A stretch of 64,000 nucleotides of DNA, taken from assembly GCF_000577245.1 (NCBI RefSeq), contig NZ_CBYO010000005.1, positions 62,001 through 126,000 of the forward strand. Direction: 5' to 3'. A model generated the notes under the pieces. The model did not search any database, was not told where the DNA came from, and worked only from the letters and a program-made list of their open reading frames with translations. The DNA is from Paucisalibacillus algeriensis (GTDB lineage: Bacteria > Bacillota > Bacilli > Bacillales > Amphibacillaceae). This document shows, piece after piece, positions 33,908 to 42,802 of this stretch; position 1 is the stretch's first letter, and each line of letters opens with the position of its first letter. A program made the translations under genes and the position numbers.

Positions 33908-34771
33908 ATGCGCGTAACACAATCAATGTTATCGAACAATATGCTACGTAATTTGACCAATAGCTACAATAATATGGGCACATATATGGATCAACTTACA
34001 ACTGGTAAGAAGATCAACCGACCTTCAGATGATCCGGTTATTGCTGTAAAAGGTATGGATTATCGTAGTCAGCTTGTAGAAGTAGAGCAATTTAAGCGGA
34101 ACACAAATGAAGTTCATAACTGGATGGATAATTCAGATGATGCACTTGATCAAGCAACAAAAGCCCTTCAACGTCTACGTGAACTCGCTGTACAGGCTAG
34201 TAATGATACCTATGATTTAGAAGAACGCCATAAAGTCATGGAAGAAGTAAAACAACTAAAAACTCATCTCATTGACATTGGCAATACAAAAGTCAATGGA
34301 AAATACATCTTTAATGGAACTAATACAGACGTAAAACCAATTGATGGAGGTTACCCAACCAATACTACAGATGTCAATATTGAAGTTTCTAATGGAATTA
34401 AAATAAAAGTCAACGTTGATGCTGATGAAGTATTTGGTGAAGAAGCATTCGCAAATGTGGATAGTTTTATCACCGCATTAGAAAATGGTGACCAAGGTGA
34501 AATCGAAAAAAGTATCGCTCTTCTTGATGAAAACATTAATAATGTACTAAATGCGCGTGCAGACCTCGGAGCAAGAATGAATCGTCTTGAATTAATTGAA
34601 CATCGTCTTGGCTCCCAAGAAATCTCCGCTACAGAAATGATGTCGAACAACGAAGATATTGATTACGAAAAAGTCATCACACAGTTAATCACACAAGAAA
34701 GTGTTCATCGTGCGGCACTCTCTGCTGGCTCACGAATTATACAACCATCATTACTTGATTTTCTACGGTAA
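33908..34771 (+). CDS. flgL: FlgL, hook-associated protein 3
   Basis: 287-aa junction protein between FlgK and the filament. The N-terminal flagellin-like domain reads MRVTQSMLSNNMLRNLTNSY, then MDQLTTGKKINRPSDDPV; the C-terminal one reads ARADLGARMNRLELIEHRLG and ITQESVHRAALSAGSRIIQP. It resembles flagellin at both ends, but its length and position after flgK identify FlgL. A terminator follows immediately, which ends the flgM operon. Confidence 0.95.
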   Translation: MRVTQSMLSNNMLRNLTNSYNNMGTYMDQLTTGKKINRPSDDPVIAVKGMDYRSQLVEVEQFKRNTNEVHNWMDNSDDALDQATKALQRLRELAVQASNDTYDLEERHKVMEEVKQLKTHLIDIGNTKVNGKYIFNGTNTDVKPIDGGYPTNTTDVNIEVSNGIKIKVNVDADEVFGEEAFANVDSFITALENGDQGEIEKSIALLDENINNVLNARADLGARMNRLELIEHRLGSQEISATEMMSNNEDIDYEKVITQLITQESVHRAALSAGSRIIQPSLLDFLR

Positions 34772-34776
34772 ACAAG

Positions 34777-34808
34777 ACCCTAGCCCGAATAAGGGGTTAG
34801 GGTTTTGT
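34777..34808 (+). terminator. terminator after flgL
   Basis: ACCCTAGCCC pairs with GGGTTAGGGT around a short AT-rich loop and is followed by TTTGTACTTTG. Confidence 0.8.
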
Positions 34809-34879
34809 ACTTTGTTTTTTAGAAAATGATTGTTAGTTGTGGTTTTAGAGGAATGTAATATGGATAACCTCGGAGTAGC

Positions 34880-35155
34880 CAGTATACACGTAAACTCCTT
34901 GAAAAGAAGAATGCTTTTTCTAAGTGCGATGTCAATCTGACGAAGTGTTACTTGGGACTGCGCTTACTCGCCCCACCGAAACCATTGTCCTGTGGGAAGA
35001 AAGGCATAAGGGAGACCCCACATTGCGGGACCACGAGTAGGCTCACCAGCCATACGCGGCAAGGCAGACACTGTGAGGTCTCTTCGAACAGATGTATGTC
35101 GCCCCTATGCTCGGATGTAAAAGCGAAATGTATACTGGCTGCGGAATACAATTAA
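34880..35155 (+). repeat. dispersed GC-richer repeat, copy 2 (longest)
   Basis: The longest of three copies. The right part, from GGCTCACCAGCCATACG to AAAAGCGAAATGTATACTGG, aligns with copies 1 and 3. The left part contains AAGTGTTACTTGGGACTGCG. It lies in the 433-base space between flgL and yviE, where B. subtilis has no such insertion. Both strands show open frames of 67 aa here, but these overlap fully and are not conserved in the other copies. Confidence 0.7.
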
Positions 35156-35204
35156 CAACAAATTCTTAGGTAACATCCAATTTCTTATCGAGGGAGGAAT
35201 TAGC

Positions 35205-35771
35205 ATGGAAGTACCACAAATACGAATGCAATCACAGATGGCGAAGATAAGTATATCGACTCAGCCTGCTATGCAAGAGATACATCAACCAAAAGCAGAT
35301 TTGTCCATTCAACAGCCACATGCAGAAATATCAATGCAAACAACTCCTTCAAAACTTACAATAGATCAAACACAAGCATGGGAAGATATGAACCTAAGAA
35401 GTGCATTCAGGTTAACAGAGAAATTGGCGCAAGATGGACAACAAGCAATCGCTGAGGGAACAGGAAGACGGGCATCCCAAGGTACAGAACTAATGAAAAT
35501 TGAAAACAAGGGGAACCCTTTGGTTAGTCAAGCATTTCAAAATGCTTATGAACCACCGCGTTCTCTTGGAATAAAGTTTATACCTTCTCTACATGCAGTT
35601 AAGATAAATTACGAACCATCTAAAGTAGATGTTAATGTAAAACCAAATAAACCTATTATAGAAACTCGAGTTAATAAGCCAGAAATAAATTACGTACCAG
35701 GTTCTGTTGATATTTCAATGGCTCAACATCAAAATTTAGAGATTGATTTTGTCAATTTATTTTCAAAATAA
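35205..35771 (+). CDS. yviE: YviE-like DUF6470 protein
   Basis: 188-aa protein of the flagellar region with no signal peptide. It contains several short, repeated, mostly beta-type strings (PQIRMQSQMAKISISTQPAM, ADLSIQQPHAEISMQTTPS, INYEPSKVDVNVKPNKP, INYVPGSVDISM). The middle part (LAQDGQQAIAEGTGRRASQG) is helical. Its position upstream of fliW-csrA matches B. subtilis yviE. The function is unknown. A GAGGGAGGAATT site precedes the ATG. Confidence 0.85.
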   Translation: MEVPQIRMQSQMAKISISTQPAMQEIHQPKADLSIQQPHAEISMQTTPSKLTIDQTQAWEDMNLRSAFRLTEKLAQDGQQAIAEGTGRRASQGTELMKIENKGNPLVSQAFQNAYEPPRSLGIKFIPSLHAVKINYEPSKVDVNVKPNKPIIETRVNKPEINYVPGSVDISMAQHQNLEIDFVNLFSK

Positions 35772-35786
35772 GAAAGGGTGACAAGC

Positions 35787-36230
35787 ATGAACATACAAAC
35801 TAAATACTTAGGGGAACTAGAGATTACTGATAAACAAATTGTACAATTCTCATCTGGTTTACCTGGATTTTTAGATGAAAAAGAATTTGTATTACTAGAT
35901 ATACCAGGTAATCCTATTTTTCAATTTCTTCAATCGGTTCATTCCAAGGATTTAGTTTTCGTGGTAACTAATCCTTATCATTTTTATAAAGGATACCGTT
36001 TTGAATTAGATGAGACTACAATTGATGCATTACAGATCGAAAGTGAAAAGGATGTCGTTGTATTAACAATCGTGACATTAAAGGATCCATTCGATGCCAG
36101 TACAATCAATCTAAAAGCTCCATTAATCATTAATCAGCATAAATTGCTAGGGAAACAATACATCCTAAATTCGGATGAGTATGATAGTAAGGCTTTCATT
36201 CAACCTCCTTCTGCGGAGAAGGGAGTGTAG
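35787..36230 (+). CDS. fliW: FliW, CsrA antagonist and flagellin assembly factor
   Basis: 147-aa protein that binds CsrA and flagellin, so that flagellin translation matches export. Signature: [20 protein letters not shown] then [13 protein letters not shown]. The C-terminus, [20 protein letters not shown] then LNSDEYDSK, is the conserved CsrA/flagellin face. The start ATG 35787 is chosen after AAGAAAGGGTG; GTG 35778 lies inside that site. csrA begins 2 bases after the stop, so the pair is translated together. Confidence 0.93.
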   Translation: MNIQTKYLGELEITDKQIVQFSSGLPGFLDEKEFVLLDIPGNPIFQFLQSVHSKDLVFVVTNPYHFYKGYRFELDETTIDALQIESEKDVVVLTIVTLKDPFDASTINLKAPLIINQHKLLGKQYILNSDEYDSKAFIQPPSAEKGV

Positions 36231-36232
36231 TT

Positions 36233-36457
36233 ATGTTAGTACTTACACGAAAACTTAATGAATCTATTCAGATTGGTGATGAAATAGAAATTAAGGTTTT
36301 AGCAATTGAAGGGGATCAGATTAAGCTAGGAATTGCTGCTCCTAAGGCAGTTGAGATATATCGTAAAGAAATTTATATGGATATTCAAAATCAAAATAGT
36401 GAAGCTGCAAATTTGTCTGTAGATTTATTAAAATTACTCCATCAAAAAAATGAATAG
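36233..36457 (+). CDS. csrA: CsrA, RNA-binding translational regulator
   Basis: 74-aa beta-strand dimer that represses flagellin mRNA translation when FliW is not bound. Signature: [20 protein letters not shown], then [19 protein letters not shown]. The AGAAGGGAGTG site lies in the end of fliW. In most Bacillaceae the flagellin gene hag follows; here flaG follows after 49 bases, with hag absent from this window. Confidence 0.95.
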   Translation: MLVLTRKLNESIQIGDEIEIKVLAIEGDQIKLGIAAPKAVEIYRKEIYMDIQNQNSEAANLSVDLLKLLHQKNE

Positions 36458-36464
36458 CAAATAC

Positions 36465-36492
36465 TTAACTATATGATTAATTAATCCGATAT
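36465..36492 (+). promoter_or_regulatory. candidate sigma D promoter of flaG-fliDST
   Basis: TTAA at 36465-36468 and TCCGATAT at 36485-36492 (spacer 16) resemble TAAA-N15-GCCGATAT, in the short gap after csrA. Confidence 0.5.
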
Positions 36493-36518
36493 AAGAGAAA
36501 AAGCTTGTGAGGAGTTGC

Positions 36519-36872
36519 ATGGGGATGCGAGTAGAATCTATCACAGTTGTATCACAACCCTTGCAAAACAGTGACACTAGTAAAATTACATCAGAGAACA
36601 AATCTGTGATGCAAGAAACTCATAATAATAAGCAGATGGAAGATACAAATGGCAATCAAATTAAAAGTGCCGTTGATCATTTAAATGACTTTATAGAACC
36701 ACTTAGAACAAACCTTAAATTCGAATTTCATGAAGAGCTTAATGAATATTACGTGACAGTCGTAAATCCGAATACAAATGAGGTTATAAAGGAAATCCCC
36801 TCTAAAAAAATACTTGATATGTATGCAGCAATGGGAGAATACATGGGTTTCCTAATTGATAAAAAGATATAA
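36519..36872 (+). CDS. flaG: FlaG family protein
   Basis: About 117 aa (YvyC of B. subtilis). The C-terminal half carries the FlaG signature: LRTNLKFEFHEELNEYYVTV, NTNEVIKEIPSKKILDMYAA and GEYMGFLIDKKI. The N-terminal half is polar and probably disordered. ATG 36519 or 36525 may be the start; GTGAGGAG lies at 36507. FlaG affects filament length in several bacteria. fliD begins 16 bases after the stop. Confidence 0.9.
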   Translation: MGMRVESITVVSQPLQNSDTSKITSENKSVMQETHNNKQMEDTNGNQIKSAVDHLNDFIEPLRTNLKFEFHEELNEYYVTVVNPNTNEVIKEIPSKKILDMYAAMGEYMGFLIDKKI

Positions 36873-36888
36873 AAAGAGGTGTTGTAAA

Positions 36889-38385
36889 ATGGTAATGCGT
36901 ATAGGCGGTTTGGCTTCTGGTATTAATACAGATGAAATAATACAAAAATTAATGACTGCAGAAAGAATGCCATTAGACCGCATGGAGCAAAACCGTACAT
37001 TATTAGAATGGCAACGTGACGGTTACCGAGAAATCTATCAAAAGCTTTATGAAATGGATACGAAATTAATTTTAGATATGAAAAAGAGTAGTACTTATAA
37101 TTCGAAGTCAGTGAGTTCTTCGAATGAGAGTGCTGTTACGGCTACTGCTAGTAGCAGTGCACAAAATGGATCCTATAATATTGAAGTAACAAATCTGGCA
37201 TCCTCTGCAATAAAAGTTGGAGGAGAAATTTCATTTAATCCGAATACCCCATTAAACGAATTAGACGTACCAGTAGAACCAGGAATAGTTACCTTCCAAA
37301 CATATGACGTGGAAAAAGGTGAAATGGTCAAACATGAGGTTTCTATTGATGCTGGTGATTCTTTAAATGATATTTTAAAGGAAATAAATAATGATAAGAG
37401 TAATAATGTAAGAGCATTCTATGATGAACAGTCGAAAAAAGTTATTTTCGAAACAACAAGGACTGGAAATTATAATGGTCAAGGTGATGAAATTATTTTT
37501 GACAGTGATTTTTTCAACACAACATTAAATTTTAACGGTGTGACTGAAACCGGTGGAACAGATGCAGCATTTAAATATAATGGAGTAGATTTTACATCTA
37601 AGTCTAATACCTATTCATTGGGTGGAGTTACTTTTGAATTTAAGAATGTTACAGAGACAGGAAAAAAGGTTAGCTTAACCGTAGACAATAACGTTGACGC
37701 AGCATTCGATTCCATTATGAAATTTGTCGATAAGTACAATGAGATTGTCGATTTAGTTAATAAGTCCCAAACCGAAGAAAGATACCGTGATTATAAACCA
37801 TTAACGGAAAAGCAAAAAGAGGAAATGGAAGATAAGCAAGTAGAGCTTTGGGAAGCGAAAGCAAAAAGTGGTATCCTTCGAGGGGATTCTATTTTAACTA
37901 GTGGGCTATTTGATTTACGACAAACATGGTATTCTTCTGTTGATACTGGTGGAGAGGTTACAACTTTAACTCAAATAGGTATTTCAACAACAGCAGATTA
38001 TATGAACGGTGGAAAGCTTAAAATTGATGAGGGTAAACTAAAGGAAGCTTTACGTGAGAATCCTGATGAAGTATATAAGCTCTTTTCAAATAATACGGAA
38101 GACAAAAGTGACCCAAGTCGCGGGTTAATTAATAAACTAGAAGACTCTGTTGAGTCGATGATGAAACGAATTGAAGAACGTGCCGGTAAAACAACAAGTT
38201 CACTAGATAACTATACATTAGGAAAACGGATTAAGGATTTAGATACGAGAATGTCAGACTTTGAGGATCGTCTATTGCGTGTGGAAAGTCGCTACTGGAA
38301 CCAGTTTAATGCAATGGAACAAGCGATATCACGATTGAATGCACAATCAGCACAGCTCTTCTCACAGTTTGGTGGCGGAATGTAA
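36889..38385 (+). CDS. fliD: FliD, filament cap protein
   Basis: 498-aa cap that folds flagellin at the filament tip. The start ATG 36889 follows AGAGGTG and gives the standard opening MRIGGLASGINTDEIIQKLM. The FliD N domain (about 1-100), a variable middle with Ig-like parts, and the C domain (VDKYNEIVDLVNKSQTEERY ... RLLRVESRYWNQFNAMEQAI ... LNAQSAQLFSQFGGGM) are all present. fliS follows after 30 bases. Confidence 0.94.
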   Translation: MVMRIGGLASGINTDEIIQKLMTAERMPLDRMEQNRTLLEWQRDGYREIYQKLYEMDTKLILDMKKSSTYNSKSVSSSNESAVTATASSSAQNGSYNIEVTNLASSAIKVGGEISFNPNTPLNELDVPVEPGIVTFQTYDVEKGEMVKHEVSIDAGDSLNDILKEINNDKSNNVRAFYDEQSKKVIFETTRTGNYNGQGDEIIFDSDFFNTTLNFNGVTETGGTDAAFKYNGVDFTSKSNTYSLGGVTFEFKNVTETGKKVSLTVDNNVDAAFDSIMKFVDKYNEIVDLVNKSQTEERYRDYKPLTEKQKEEMEDKQVELWEAKAKSGILRGDSILTSGLFDLRQTWYSSVDTGGEVTTLTQIGISTTADYMNGGKLKIDEGKLKEALRENPDEVYKLFSNNTEDKSDPSRGLINKLEDSVESMMKRIEERAGKTTSSLDNYTLGKRIKDLDTRMSDFEDRLLRVESRYWNQFNAMEQAISRLNAQSAQLFSQFGGGM

Positions 38386-38415
38386 TCCAATATTTCTACA
38401 AAGGAGTTTTACCTT

Positions 38416-38817
38416 ATGGCTTTAAATAAACCATATCAAGCATATCAAAATAATGCTGTTAATACTGCCTCCGGCGGTGAATTAACACTAATGCTTTATA
38501 ATGGGTGTAATAAGTTTATTAAACAAGCAATTCGAGATATCGAAGAAAATAATATTGAAGCAAAAAATACGAACATTCAAAAGGCTCAGGCTATTATTCA
38601 AGAGTTAATGATTACATTAGATCAAGAAGTCGAGATTTCTAAGCAAATACTGCCACTTTACGATTTTATGTATCGACGTTTAATGGAAGCAAATTTGAAG
38701 AATGATATCGAGATTTTAACAGAAGTACAAGGGTTTGTGGTAGACTTTAGAGATACTTGGAAGCAAGTCATCTTAAAAACAAGACAAAAACAATATGCAC
38801 AAGGTGAACATGTATAA
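38416..38817 (+). CDS. fliS: FliS, flagellin export chaperone
   Basis: 133-aa four-helix protein that binds the C-terminus of flagellin. Signature: YQAYQNNAVNTASGGELTLM then LYNGCNKFIKQAI; the end reads LTEVQGFVVDFRDTWKQVIL. AAAGGAG precedes the ATG by 8 bases. The stop overlaps the fliT start (TAATG), which implies coupled translation. Its presence shows the strain still makes flagellin although hag is not nearby. Confidence 0.94.
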   Translation: MALNKPYQAYQNNAVNTASGGELTLMLYNGCNKFIKQAIRDIEENNIEAKNTNIQKAQAIIQELMITLDQEVEISKQILPLYDFMYRRLMEANLKNDIEILTEVQGFVVDFRDTWKQVILKTRQKQYAQGEHV

Positions 38818-39170
38818 TGAATCGTATCCAGCCAATATTTGAGATTACGGAAGATATGGATAAAATCCTCAGCGGCGATATGACTAATAATGATCGCCAA
38901 CGAGTAATAGAAGAAATCAATACATTACTAATAAAAAGAGACAGCTATATGGAGCTTATTTCTGAGCCGTATTCGGATGAAGAATTGGCTCTTGGTAAAA
39001 AGCTTCTGCCTACTAATCAAAAAATTCAACAAAAAATGAATCTATTATTTGCTGAACTAAAAACAGAAATGAAGCAAATGAAAAAACAAAAGAATTCCAA
39101 TCGCAAATATACAAATCCATACGAAAATGTTCAAACGATTGACGGCATGTTTATGGATAAAAGAAAATGA
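38817..39170 (+). CDS. fliT: FliT-like export chaperone
   Basis: 117-aa helical, highly charged protein in the position of FliT, the FliD chaperone. Sequence conservation in this family is low; the call rests on place after fliS (1-base overlap), size and helical character (LINKRDSYMELISEPYSDEE-like segment and a Lys/Gln/Asn-rich tail). A terminator follows, so this ends the flaG-fliDST operon. Confidence 0.82.
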   Translation: MNRIQPIFEITEDMDKILSGDMTNNDRQRVIEEINTLLIKRDSYMELISEPYSDEELALGKKLLPTNQKIQQKMNLLFAELKTEMKQMKKQKNSNRKYTNPYENVQTIDGMFMDKRK

Positions 39171-39172
39171 TA

Positions 39173-39210
39173 AAAAGGGATGCCCTAAAATCTGGGACAT
39201 CCCTTTTGAA
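39173..39210 (+). terminator. terminator after fliT
   Basis: AAAAGGGATG(CCC) pairs with (GGGA)CATCCCTTTT, one bulge, followed by GAAAAATT. Confidence 0.85.
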
Positions 39211-39302
39211 AAATTACTGTAAATGCTAGGTAAACCTCCTTATATCAGACGATTTCAGTGTTTTACCTACTTAACGACATAAAATGTTAATAATTTATTA
39301 AA

Positions 39303-39327
39303 GTTTAAGCAGGAATTTTATAGGTAA
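39303..39327 (+). promoter_or_regulatory. sigma B-type promoter of hpf
   Basis: GTTTAA (39303-39308), a 13-base spacer and AGGTAA (39322-39327) fit the sigma B consensus GTTTAA-N12-14-GGGTAT well. B. subtilis hpf (yvyD) is known to be controlled by sigma B and sigma H. A sigma A-like TATACT also occurs nearby at 39334. Confidence 0.65.
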
Positions 39328-39371
39328 ACATAGTATACTATATATAAAGATACATGAAGGAGGACACTTTA

Positions 39372-39911
39372 ATGAAATTCAACATTCGTGGTGAGAATCT
39401 AAAAGTTACGGAATCAATTAGAGAGTACGTAGAGAAAAAGATTGGTAAACTCGAAAAATATTTTGAGAGTCCTATAACCTCAGATGTACATGTGAATTTA
39501 AGTGTCTATAATGATAAGCAACGTATCGAGGTAACGATACCAATGTCAGGCCTTTTATTACGAGGCGAAGTAGAACATACAGATTTGTATGCAGCAATTG
39601 ACCTAGTTGTTGATAAATTAGAAAGACAGATTAGAAAATATAAAACAAAGGTTAATCGTAAACCTCGTCAAAATAATATACCTAAATTCGTAACATCTAA
39701 TTTAGCAGAACAGTTAGACGAAGAATCAGATGATATCGAAATTGTAAGAACAAAGCAATTTGATTTAAAACCAATGGATTCTGAAGAGGCAGTTCTACAA
39801 ATGGATATGTTAGGTCATGCATTTTATGTTTTCCAAAATGCGGCTTCTGGTGATACTAACGTTGTTTACCGTCGTAAAGATGGTAAATACGGTTTAATCG
39901 AACCTAAATAA
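39372..39911 (+). CDS. hpf: long-form ribosome hibernation promoting factor
   Basis: 179-aa protein that pairs 70S ribosomes into inactive 100S dimers in stationary phase or stress. N-terminal domain (about 1-100): MKFNIRGENLKVTESIREYV, HVNLSVYNDKQRIEVTIPMS, LERQIRKYKTKVNRK. C-terminal dimerisation domain: VRTKQFDLKPMDSEEAVLQM, GHAFYVFQNAASGDTNVVYR, RKDGKYGLIEPK. ATG 39372 follows GAAGGAGG. It has its own stress-type promoter and terminator. Confidence 0.96.
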   Translation: MKFNIRGENLKVTESIREYVEKKIGKLEKYFESPITSDVHVNLSVYNDKQRIEVTIPMSGLLLRGEVEHTDLYAAIDLVVDKLERQIRKYKTKVNRKPRQNNIPKFVTSNLAEQLDEESDDIEIVRTKQFDLKPMDSEEAVLQMDMLGHAFYVFQNAASGDTNVVYRRKDGKYGLIEPK

Positions 39912-39938
39912 TAAAATTTGACGAATAAATATACTAAC

Positions 39939-39975
39939 GGGCGATCTCATAAATGGGATCGCCTTTGAAATTTTC
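39939..39975 (+). terminator. terminator after hpf
   Basis: GGCGATCTC can pair with GGGATCGCC and is followed by TTTGAAATTTT. Confidence 0.75.
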
Positions 39976-40178
39976 GTATACGGATAGATGGTATAGCATA
40001 ACAATGTAGTTGGCATATAGATTTAAGTAGTGTTATTATTTAATATATAATAATAGATATGAGTTTAAAGAAAATGGATAGTGAACCTATTATCATGAGA
40101 CTTTAGTAATAGCGAGTAAGAGATACAGGATTAATGATAATCCGCATTGATTCACTATTGGACCAGAGGAGCGTAACG

Positions 40179-42692
40179 ATGGCAGGTTTTCTAAAAAAAT
40201 TATTCGATGGTAATAAAAAAGAATTAAACCGAATTCAAAGTATGGTGGACCAAATTGAATCGTTGGAGCCAGATATTGAAAAATTAACGGATACACAATT
40301 AATGGAAAAAACAGAAGAGTTTAAATCCCGCTTTGCTAATGGCGAAAGCTTGGATGACTTAATGGTTGAAGCATATGCGGTAGTCCGTGAGGCTTCTAAA
40401 AGAGTATTAGGGATGCGTCCATTCGCTGTACAGTTAATGGGAGCAATTGTACTTCATGGCGGTAATATTGCAGAAATGAAAACAGGGGAAGGTAAAACAT
40501 TAGCTTCCACCATGCCAGCATATTTAAATGCCATTGCCGGTGAGGGAGTACATATCATCACGGTTAACGAATACTTGGCGGATCGTGACTCAAAACAAAT
40601 GGGTCAATTATTTGAATTCTTAGGCCTAACTGTTGGCTTAAATACCAATGGGATGTCTAAAGAACAAAAACGTGAAGCATATCAAGCAGATATTACGTAC
40701 GGTACTAATAATGAATTTGGTTTTGATTATTTGCGTGACAATATGGTTCTTTACAAAGAACAAATGGTTCAGCGCCCATTGAACTTTGCAATTATTGATG
40801 AGGTCGATTCCATTTTAATTGATGAAGCTAGAACTCCATTAATTATCTCTGGATCTGCGCAAAAATCAGCTTCATTATATACACAAGCAAATTCGTTTGT
40901 TACAACATTAAAGCTTGAAACAGATTACACATACGATGAAAAAACAAAAGGTGTACAGCTAACAGAAGAGGGAATCAATAAGGCTGAGAAATACTTTAAC
41001 ATAGAGAACCTTTTCGATTTAAACCATGTAACCCTGACACATCATATTGGTCAAGCATTGCGTGCACATGTTTCGATGCATCGTGATACAGATTATGTGG
41101 TAGAAGAAGGTGAAGTTGTCATCGTCGACCAATTTACTGGTCGTTTGATGAAAGGTCGTCGTTATAGTGATGGATTACACCAAGCGATTGAAGCCAAAGA
41201 AGGCCTGAAGATTCAAAATGAAAGCATGACACTTGCTTCGATTACATTCCAGAACTTATTCCGTATGTACAATAAACTTGCTGGGATGACAGGTACTGCG
41301 AAGACAGAAGAAGAAGAATTCCGCAGCATTTATAATATGGGTGTGGTTGTAATTCCAACAAATAAACCAATTGCTCGTGATGATCATCCAGATAAAATCT
41401 ACAGTACCATTAATGGTAAGTTTAAAGCTGTTGTAGAAGATATTAAGGAACGTAATAAAGCAGGTCAGCCTGTACTTGTCGGTACGGTAGCAGTGGAAAC
41501 ATCCGAATTAATTTCTCAGTATTTGAAAAAAGCTGGGGTTAAGCATGATGTATTAAACGCAAAGAACCATTACCGTGAAGCAGAAATAATTGAACATGCC
41601 GGTCAAAAAGGTGCTGTTACCATTGCAACAAACATGGCTGGTCGTGGTACCGACATTAAGCTAGGAGAAGGAGTTTTAGAGCTTGGTGGTTTAGCGGTAA
41701 TTGGTACCGAACGCCATGAATCTAGACGAATCGATAACCAGTTGCGTGGACGTTCTGGACGTCAAGGAGACCCAGGTATTTCTCAATTCTATTTATCCAT
41801 GGAAGACGAATTAATGCGTCGCTTTGGCTCTGACAACTTAAAAGCCATGATGGACAAAATGGGAATGGATGATTCTCAACCAATCGTAAACAAATTTGTC
41901 TCCCGTGCAGTTGAATCAGCTCAAAAACGTGTAGAAGGTAATAACTATGATGCACGTAAAAACGTTTTAGCATATGATGACGTATTACGTGAACAACGAG
42001 AAATCATTTATAAACAACGCTTTGAAGTAATTGATGCGGAAGGCAATGAACTTCGCGCAATTATTGAGAATATGATTAACTCCTCACTTCAGCGTGTTAT
42101 AAACACCCATACACAAGATGACGATGAAACGAACTGGGATTTACAGGCTATCGTAGATTATGTTAATGGTAACCTATTAGATCAAGATTCATTATCTGTG
42201 GATGACCTAAACGGTAAAGAAACAGAAGAAATTCAAGAGCTTGTTATGGAAAAAGTTAGAGTGAAGTATAATGAAAAAGAAGAAGAACTTTCCGAAGAGC
42301 AAATGCGTGAATTTGAAAAAGTTATCTTACTAAGAACAGTTGATACAAAATGGATGGATCATATTGATCAGATGGATCAACTTCGTCAAGGTATCCATTT
42401 AAGAGCGTATGGACAAAATGATCCACTACGTGAGTATCAATTTGAAGGATTTGCGATGTTTGAGGGCATGGTAGAAAATATCGAGGATGAGGTTGCTCGT
42501 TATATTATGAAAGCTCAAATCCGCGATAATCTAAAACGTCAGGAAGTAGTCAAGAATACACAAGCTGTTTCTGGCGGGGGCGAAGAAAAGAAAAAAGTTC
42601 GTAAGCCTTATGTGAAGAAGGAAACTGTTGGAAGAAATGATCCTTGCCCATGTGGCAGTGGCAAAAAATACAAGAATTGTCATGGTCAGTAA
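40179..42692 (+). CDS. secA: SecA, preprotein translocase ATPase
   Basis: 837-aa motor that drives proteins through SecYEG. The start ATG 40179 follows AGAGGAG and gives [15 protein letters not shown], the usual opening; the longer frame to 40134 is upstream sequence. Walker A is MKTGEGKTL, the DEAD-like motif is [17 protein letters not shown], motif VI includes [13 protein letters not shown]. The C-terminal zinc tail [14 protein letters not shown] is intact. A strong terminator separates it from prfB. Confidence 0.97.
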   Translation: MAGFLKKLFDGNKKELNRIQSMVDQIESLEPDIEKLTDTQLMEKTEEFKSRFANGESLDDLMVEAYAVVREASKRVLGMRPFAVQLMGAIVLHGGNIAEMKTGEGKTLASTMPAYLNAIAGEGVHIITVNEYLADRDSKQMGQLFEFLGLTVGLNTNGMSKEQKREAYQADITYGTNNEFGFDYLRDNMVLYKEQMVQRPLNFAIIDEVDSILIDEARTPLIISGSAQKSASLYTQANSFVTTLKLETDYTYDEKTKGVQLTEEGINKAEKYFNIENLFDLNHVTLTHHIGQALRAHVSMHRDTDYVVEEGEVVIVDQFTGRLMKGRRYSDGLHQAIEAKEGLKIQNESMTLASITFQNLFRMYNKLAGMTGTAKTEEEEFRSIYNMGVVVIPTNKPIARDDHPDKIYSTINGKFKAVVEDIKERNKAGQPVLVGTVAVETSELISQYLKKAGVKHDVLNAKNHYREAEIIEHAGQKGAVTIATNMAGRGTDIKLGEGVLELGGLAVIGTERHESRRIDNQLRGRSGRQGDPGISQFYLSMEDELMRRFGSDNLKAMMDKMGMDDSQPIVNKFVSRAVESAQKRVEGNNYDARKNVLAYDDVLREQREIIYKQRFEVIDAEGNELRAIIENMINSSLQRVINTHTQDDDETNWDLQAIVDYVNGNLLDQDSLSVDDLNGKETEEIQELVMEKVRVKYNEKEEELSEEQMREFEKVILLRTVDTKWMDHIDQMDQLRQGIHLRAYGQNDPLREYQFEGFAMFEGMVENIEDEVARYIMKAQIRDNLKRQEVVKNTQAVSGGGEEKKKVRKPYVKKETVGRNDPCPCGSGKKYKNCHGQ

Positions 42693-42701
42693 ACCTTAAC
42701 T

Positions 42702-42733
42702 AAACACTCCCAGCATGCTGGGAGTGTTTTCAT
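42702..42733 (+). terminator. terminator after secA
   Basis: AAACACTCCCAGC pairs with GCTGGGAGTGTTT (13 bp) with a tiny AT loop, followed by TCATG. Confidence 0.9.
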
Positions 42734-42802
42734 GCCAATGTTAAAAAGTGAAACTGGATTAAACAAATAAACTATTTTTAATAATAACCTAGAGGTGACA
42801 TG

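Noticed and set aside
34948..35155. 67-aa frames on both strands in the flgL-yviE gap
   Set aside because: They overlap each other completely and are produced by the GC-richer repeat, which lowers stop-codon frequency.
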